A DNA stretch of 5,695 bases from positions 1 to 5,695 of the forward strand of contig CAKTRJ010000063.1 in NCBI GenBank assembly GCA_934597345.1, given 5' to 3'. This stretch comes from an uncultured Oscillospiraceae bacterium (GTDB lineage: Bacteria; Bacillota; Clostridia; Oscillospirales; Oscillospiraceae). The position numbers were made by a program, and so were the translations under genes. The notes under the pieces were generated by a model. The model searched no databases, had not been told where the DNA came from, and saw only the letters and a list, made by a program, of their open reading frames with translations. Below, in pieces: positions 5,448 to 5,695 of the stretch (position 1 is the stretch's first letter; every line of letters starts with the position of its first letter).

Positions 5448-5488
5448 GCCATAAGGCGGCGGACATTACCTGTCCGCCGCCTTATGGC
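5448..5488. terminator. Strong hairpin between convergent genes, probable terminator (best for the minus strand)
   Basis: An 18-bp perfect inverted repeat (5448-5465 and 5471-5488) surrounds the 5-base loop TTACC. The stem is rich in GC (GGCGGCGGAC). It lies 54 bases after the pilin-like stop and 33 bases after the minus-strand stop. On the minus strand it is followed by TATTTTAG, a short U-tract, as in an intrinsic terminator; on the + strand what follows is GCGTATCC with no T-run. It may serve both genes, the + strand one less efficiently. Confidence 0.75.
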
Positions 5489-5521
5489 GCGTATCCCTCC
5501 TTGCGGGGAAATCTCCGTTTG

Positions 5522-5695
5522 TCAGCCCATATCGGCGGCCAGCGCCTTGTCGATTTGGGCTTGCAGTGCCTCCGCCTGCTTCTTTTCCGTGATGGCGCCT
5601 ACGATGGGGTCGCCCACAATGTTGCCGTTCCTGTCAACCACATAGGTGGTGGGATAGGCAAAGATATTGGTGGTGAACTTTCCCGCCTCACCGTC
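5522..5695 (-). CDS. TlpA/thioredoxin-like redoxin, C-terminal fragment (5' part beyond window)
   Basis: Reading the minus strand from the window edge gives 57 open residues ending at TGA (complement of 5522-5524). The fragment contains FAYPTTYVVDRNGNIVGD, which fits the thioredoxin fold just around the conserved cis-proline (Y-P-T-T) and the next beta-strand with its D-x-x-G-x-IV turn, as in TlpA/ResA-type thiol-disulfide reductases. It then has VGAIT and a final helix rich in Ala, Gln, Lys and Glu (about 37-55). The CXXC active site and any signal peptide would be upstream, outside the window, so redox activity and location cannot be judged. An AhpC/TSA-type peroxiredoxin is a less likely alternative. 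It faces the + strand operon and is separated from it by the hairpin at 5448-5488, so it is a separate transcription unit. Confidence 0.72.
   Translation of the reverse strand, partial: DGEAGKFTTNIFAYPTTYVVDRNGNIVGDPIVGAITEKKQAEALQAQIDKALAADMG

Noticed and set aside
5489..5521. Possible second hairpin CCC...GGGG after the main terminator
   Set aside because: Only 3 to 4 pairs can form; it is too weak to call.
1..5695. tRNA, rRNA, CRISPR arrays, insertion sequence ends or phage attachment sites
   Set aside because: None of the expected sequence patterns was seen. The only repeats are the paralogous genes, their gap hairpins and the GGC-rich linkers.

Overview
The window looks like chromosomal DNA from a fairly GC-rich, low-GC-phylum (Firmicutes/Bacillota) anaerobe, most plausibly a gut Oscillospiraceae-type bacterium. 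The reasons are strong AGGAGG-type ribosome binding sites before every gene, Gram-positive lipoprotein and sortase-type surface proteins, and an isopeptide pilin-domain protein with an SPKTF-type C-terminal sorting signal. The taxonomic call is an inference; no marker gene is present.

Layout. Positions 1-4097 hold four consecutive + strand paralogues of one lipoprotein family that I do not recognise. The first is cut by the window edge (only its C-terminal 162 residues remain). The other three are complete, at 389, 388 and 392 residues. Each complete copy has a lipobox with Cys at residue 28, a conserved start to the mature protein (CQ-[IV]-EIPG), a variable Gly/Asp/Asn-rich linker, a conserved N-terminal domain with a Cys pair exactly 23 residues apart, a variable acidic or Gly-rich hinge, and a C-terminal domain with a WWY...P-x-EVYEG-x-W signature. 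Copies 1 and 2 form one subtype (A), copies 3 and 4 another (B). The gaps between them are 30-32 bases and hold only ribosome binding sites, so they form an operon.

At 4132-4236 lies a 34-residue single-pass membrane peptide gene. Its start region resembles the lipoprotein starts. Its stop lies just before the ribosome binding site of the next gene, a 380-residue secreted protein (4251-5393) with two pilin-type isopeptide domains. Both domains keep the Lys-Glu-Asn triad, and the protein ends in SPKTFDAG, a hydrophobic segment and a basic tail.

An 18-bp perfect hairpin (5448-5488) separates this operon from a convergent gene on the minus strand. Only the last 57 residues of that gene are present; they look like the C-terminus of a TlpA/thioredoxin-like redoxin.

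How the genes may work together: the + strand genes would place several lipid-anchored proteins, a tiny membrane peptide and a wall-anchored pilin-like protein on the cell surface from one transcript. No sortase, promoter or regulator is visible in the window, so the function of this surface module is unknown. The tandem lipoprotein family is the least explained part.
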